Shown here: piece by piece, positions 62,531 through 64,000 of the stretch | How the letters are laid out: every line of letters starts with the position of its first letter | Position numbering within the stretch: the first letter of the stretch is position 1 | Assembly (NCBI RefSeq): GCF_000003815.2 | Contig: NC_049993.1 | Span: 17,564,842-17,628,841, forward strand | From: Branchiostoma floridae | Lineage: Eukaryota; Chordata; Leptocardii; Amphioxiformes; Branchiostomatidae | Reading direction: 5' to 3' | Length of the DNA stretch: 64,000 nucleotides | Position numbers and translations under genes: made by a program | Notes under the pieces: model-generated | What the model saw: the letters and a program-made list of their open reading frames with translations, nothing else | What the model was told of the DNA's origin: nothing | Databases searched by the model: none

Positions 62531-63111
62531 AAAACGAGCTGGGGGGAACTAACTTTGGACCGTACTTTGGACCTAAGTATAAATGGTCCTTCTTCTTTGT
62601 CGTGACAAGTGAAACTTGCGTCACATGAAATTAAAAGACCAATGTTTCACACCCTAGACTTGTATCCAGCCGTGATATAGGCTTTAAACATAGACTCTGG
62701 GGCTATAATGCGGCTGGAATCCAGGCTACTCCCTCACAACTCTCTCTGTCCAATGCCTCCTCCTGTCTGGTTTGTAATTTGACTAGTCCGCACTTTCTTA
62801 CCTTGTCTTCCTTCACTTGTCTCGTCTTCTTTCCTGTTCTGATATGCCATTTGCTGATAGCAATCTCTAAATCAGTTTCAAAATGTATAAATGGGTTTAT
62901 CACCTGACGTTTGATATTTCGTCGAGACTTGTCATGGCAAACACACTAAACAAAACGGACAATTCTGAAAAGCTGCTATCCGGATCACCAGTCCGAGGTG
63001 CGGCTGGCATTTTCTTTCAATTTCATGCATTTCAATAATTTAGACCCAGTGTCGGCGAAAGTGTCATGCTTCGGTGTCAATTTCAGACGTAAAACGTCCT
63101 AGATCTGATCT
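62531..63111. other. No recognisable feature
   Basis: Short ORFs only. Confidence 0.45.
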
Positions 63112-63355
63112 AGACAATGATGTATATTCGTATTTTCCCAGAGCTATCGTAGAGTGGAATTTGTTATCACCAAGCACAGAAGGGGCATCTTCTCTGGATA
63201 CTTTCAAATAACGCTTGCAGATAGATGTGCAAAAGCTAGGTGTAACGGGTCCTTCGGTGTAATATAACCAGCTGCTGTCGTGCCGCGTGCCTGCGAAGCT
63301 GGTGTGTTACACCTAAGGGGGGTTATACCGGATATATAGATACAGATACAGTTAT
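63112..63355 (+). pseudogene. 5'-truncated non-LTR retrotransposon: RT C-terminus plus 3' tail
   Basis: The + strand reads YFPRAIVEWNLL, SPSTEGASSLDTFK, then a TAA stop where the copy at 8788-9064 has Glu. It continues RLQIDVQKLG and the tail CTGCTGTCGTGCCGCGTGCC to TATAGATACAGATACAG. Same family as 196-307, 8788-9064 and 27046-27190. Only the end of the ORF2 protein is left. Confidence 0.8.
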
Positions 63356-64000
63356 TGTTCCATTTCATATTCTCCGTATTTCAAACAACATACACGCCTA
63401 CAGTGTATCCTACGAAGTGGGTTTGGCTCAGTGCCTGCTGACCGGGTGCCCATTGCTGCAACTGCCAATACTCTATAAACGATTTCCCCAAAGAAAAATT
63501 AGCACATAAAGATTACCACAAGCCTTGCAAATTGATGTTTAGACAACTGACATCAAATTTCTACTCTGTAAACGTTTCAGCCGCAAATAATGTACTGATA
63601 TTTATTAGAGGTCATGAAAACTGTTGCAGTCAGCACTTACGTTTGGAAACGCATCGCTATTACAGCCATGGTCCTACATTGAAGCTTGAAACGTAACCCC
63701 GTAATTTTCAGATAATAAAAAGGATGGGCCTCCCGGGTCGCATGATGGAGATTTTGAAAATTTGCCAAGTCCACCTTCATGCCTGTATTGCATATTTTGA
63801 GCTAACTGTAGGCGAAATTATGGCAACGTACCAGGTAAGTATACATTTAAGATAGGCCATGAACATCAAAGAACTATAAAAGAGTGCGGTACTGGTAGTG
63901 GTAGTTGTAACTGCCTATTTCAAGTACTGTTAATGTATAAGCTTTTCGATAAAATTATGGTGGTTGATTTCACACATACATATCACATTAAACGTTACAC
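63356..64000. other. No recognisable feature to the window end
   Basis: Short ORFs only; no transposon ends seen. Confidence 0.4.

Overview
This is eukaryotic, animal-type DNA. Protein-coding sequence is sparse and split by GT-AG introns, and the rest is dense in non-LTR retrotransposon pieces, short inverted-repeat DNA transposons (MITEs), minisatellites and microsatellites, with two assembly gaps (3747-3895, 16587-16686). The repeat mix and the compact class A receptor genes with several introns are most consistent with a lancelet (Branchiostoma). That species assignment is inference; no host marker gene is present.

Layout. 1-16.8 kb: only repeats, namely tandem arrays, hAT-type and TWA-flanked MITEs and decayed retrotransposon tails, plus an exact 450-bp duplication on both sides of an assembly gap. 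16.8-26.8 kb: one tandem array (~210-240 bp unit) is split by a 7.46-kb element with inverted ends and TTAA on both sides. Inside that element sits an intact-looking two-ORF non-LTR retrotransposon (ORF1 19026-19787; ORF2 19790-22651, endonuclease plus reverse transcriptase). A second, 5'-truncated retrotransposon and a MITE interrupt the array again further right. 29.5-36.5 kb: a complete seven-exon class A (rhodopsin-family) G-protein-coupled receptor gene on + (30140-36188, 442 aa), preceded by a triplicated ~193-bp block ending just before its start codon. 40.4-46.3 kb: a paralogous receptor on -, tail-to-tail with the first, for which I can find only the exons from TM3 onward. 46.3-64 kb: repeats again, including an internally deleted mariner element, nested MITE and retroelement insertions, and several palindromic MITEs with clear target-site duplications.

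The two receptors are the host genes here. They share exon sizes, the ERY motif and TM7, and differ by one intron gain or loss each way. A 141-bp stretch of exon 3 is almost identical between them even at synonymous sites, while the next exon differs by about a fifth, which suggests gene conversion between the inverted copies. Several exon edges have been locally duplicated. Apart from the receptors and the retrotransposon ORFs, I see no convincing intact gene; long ORFs over the CTCA, TTCTA and TG repeats are microsatellite read-through.
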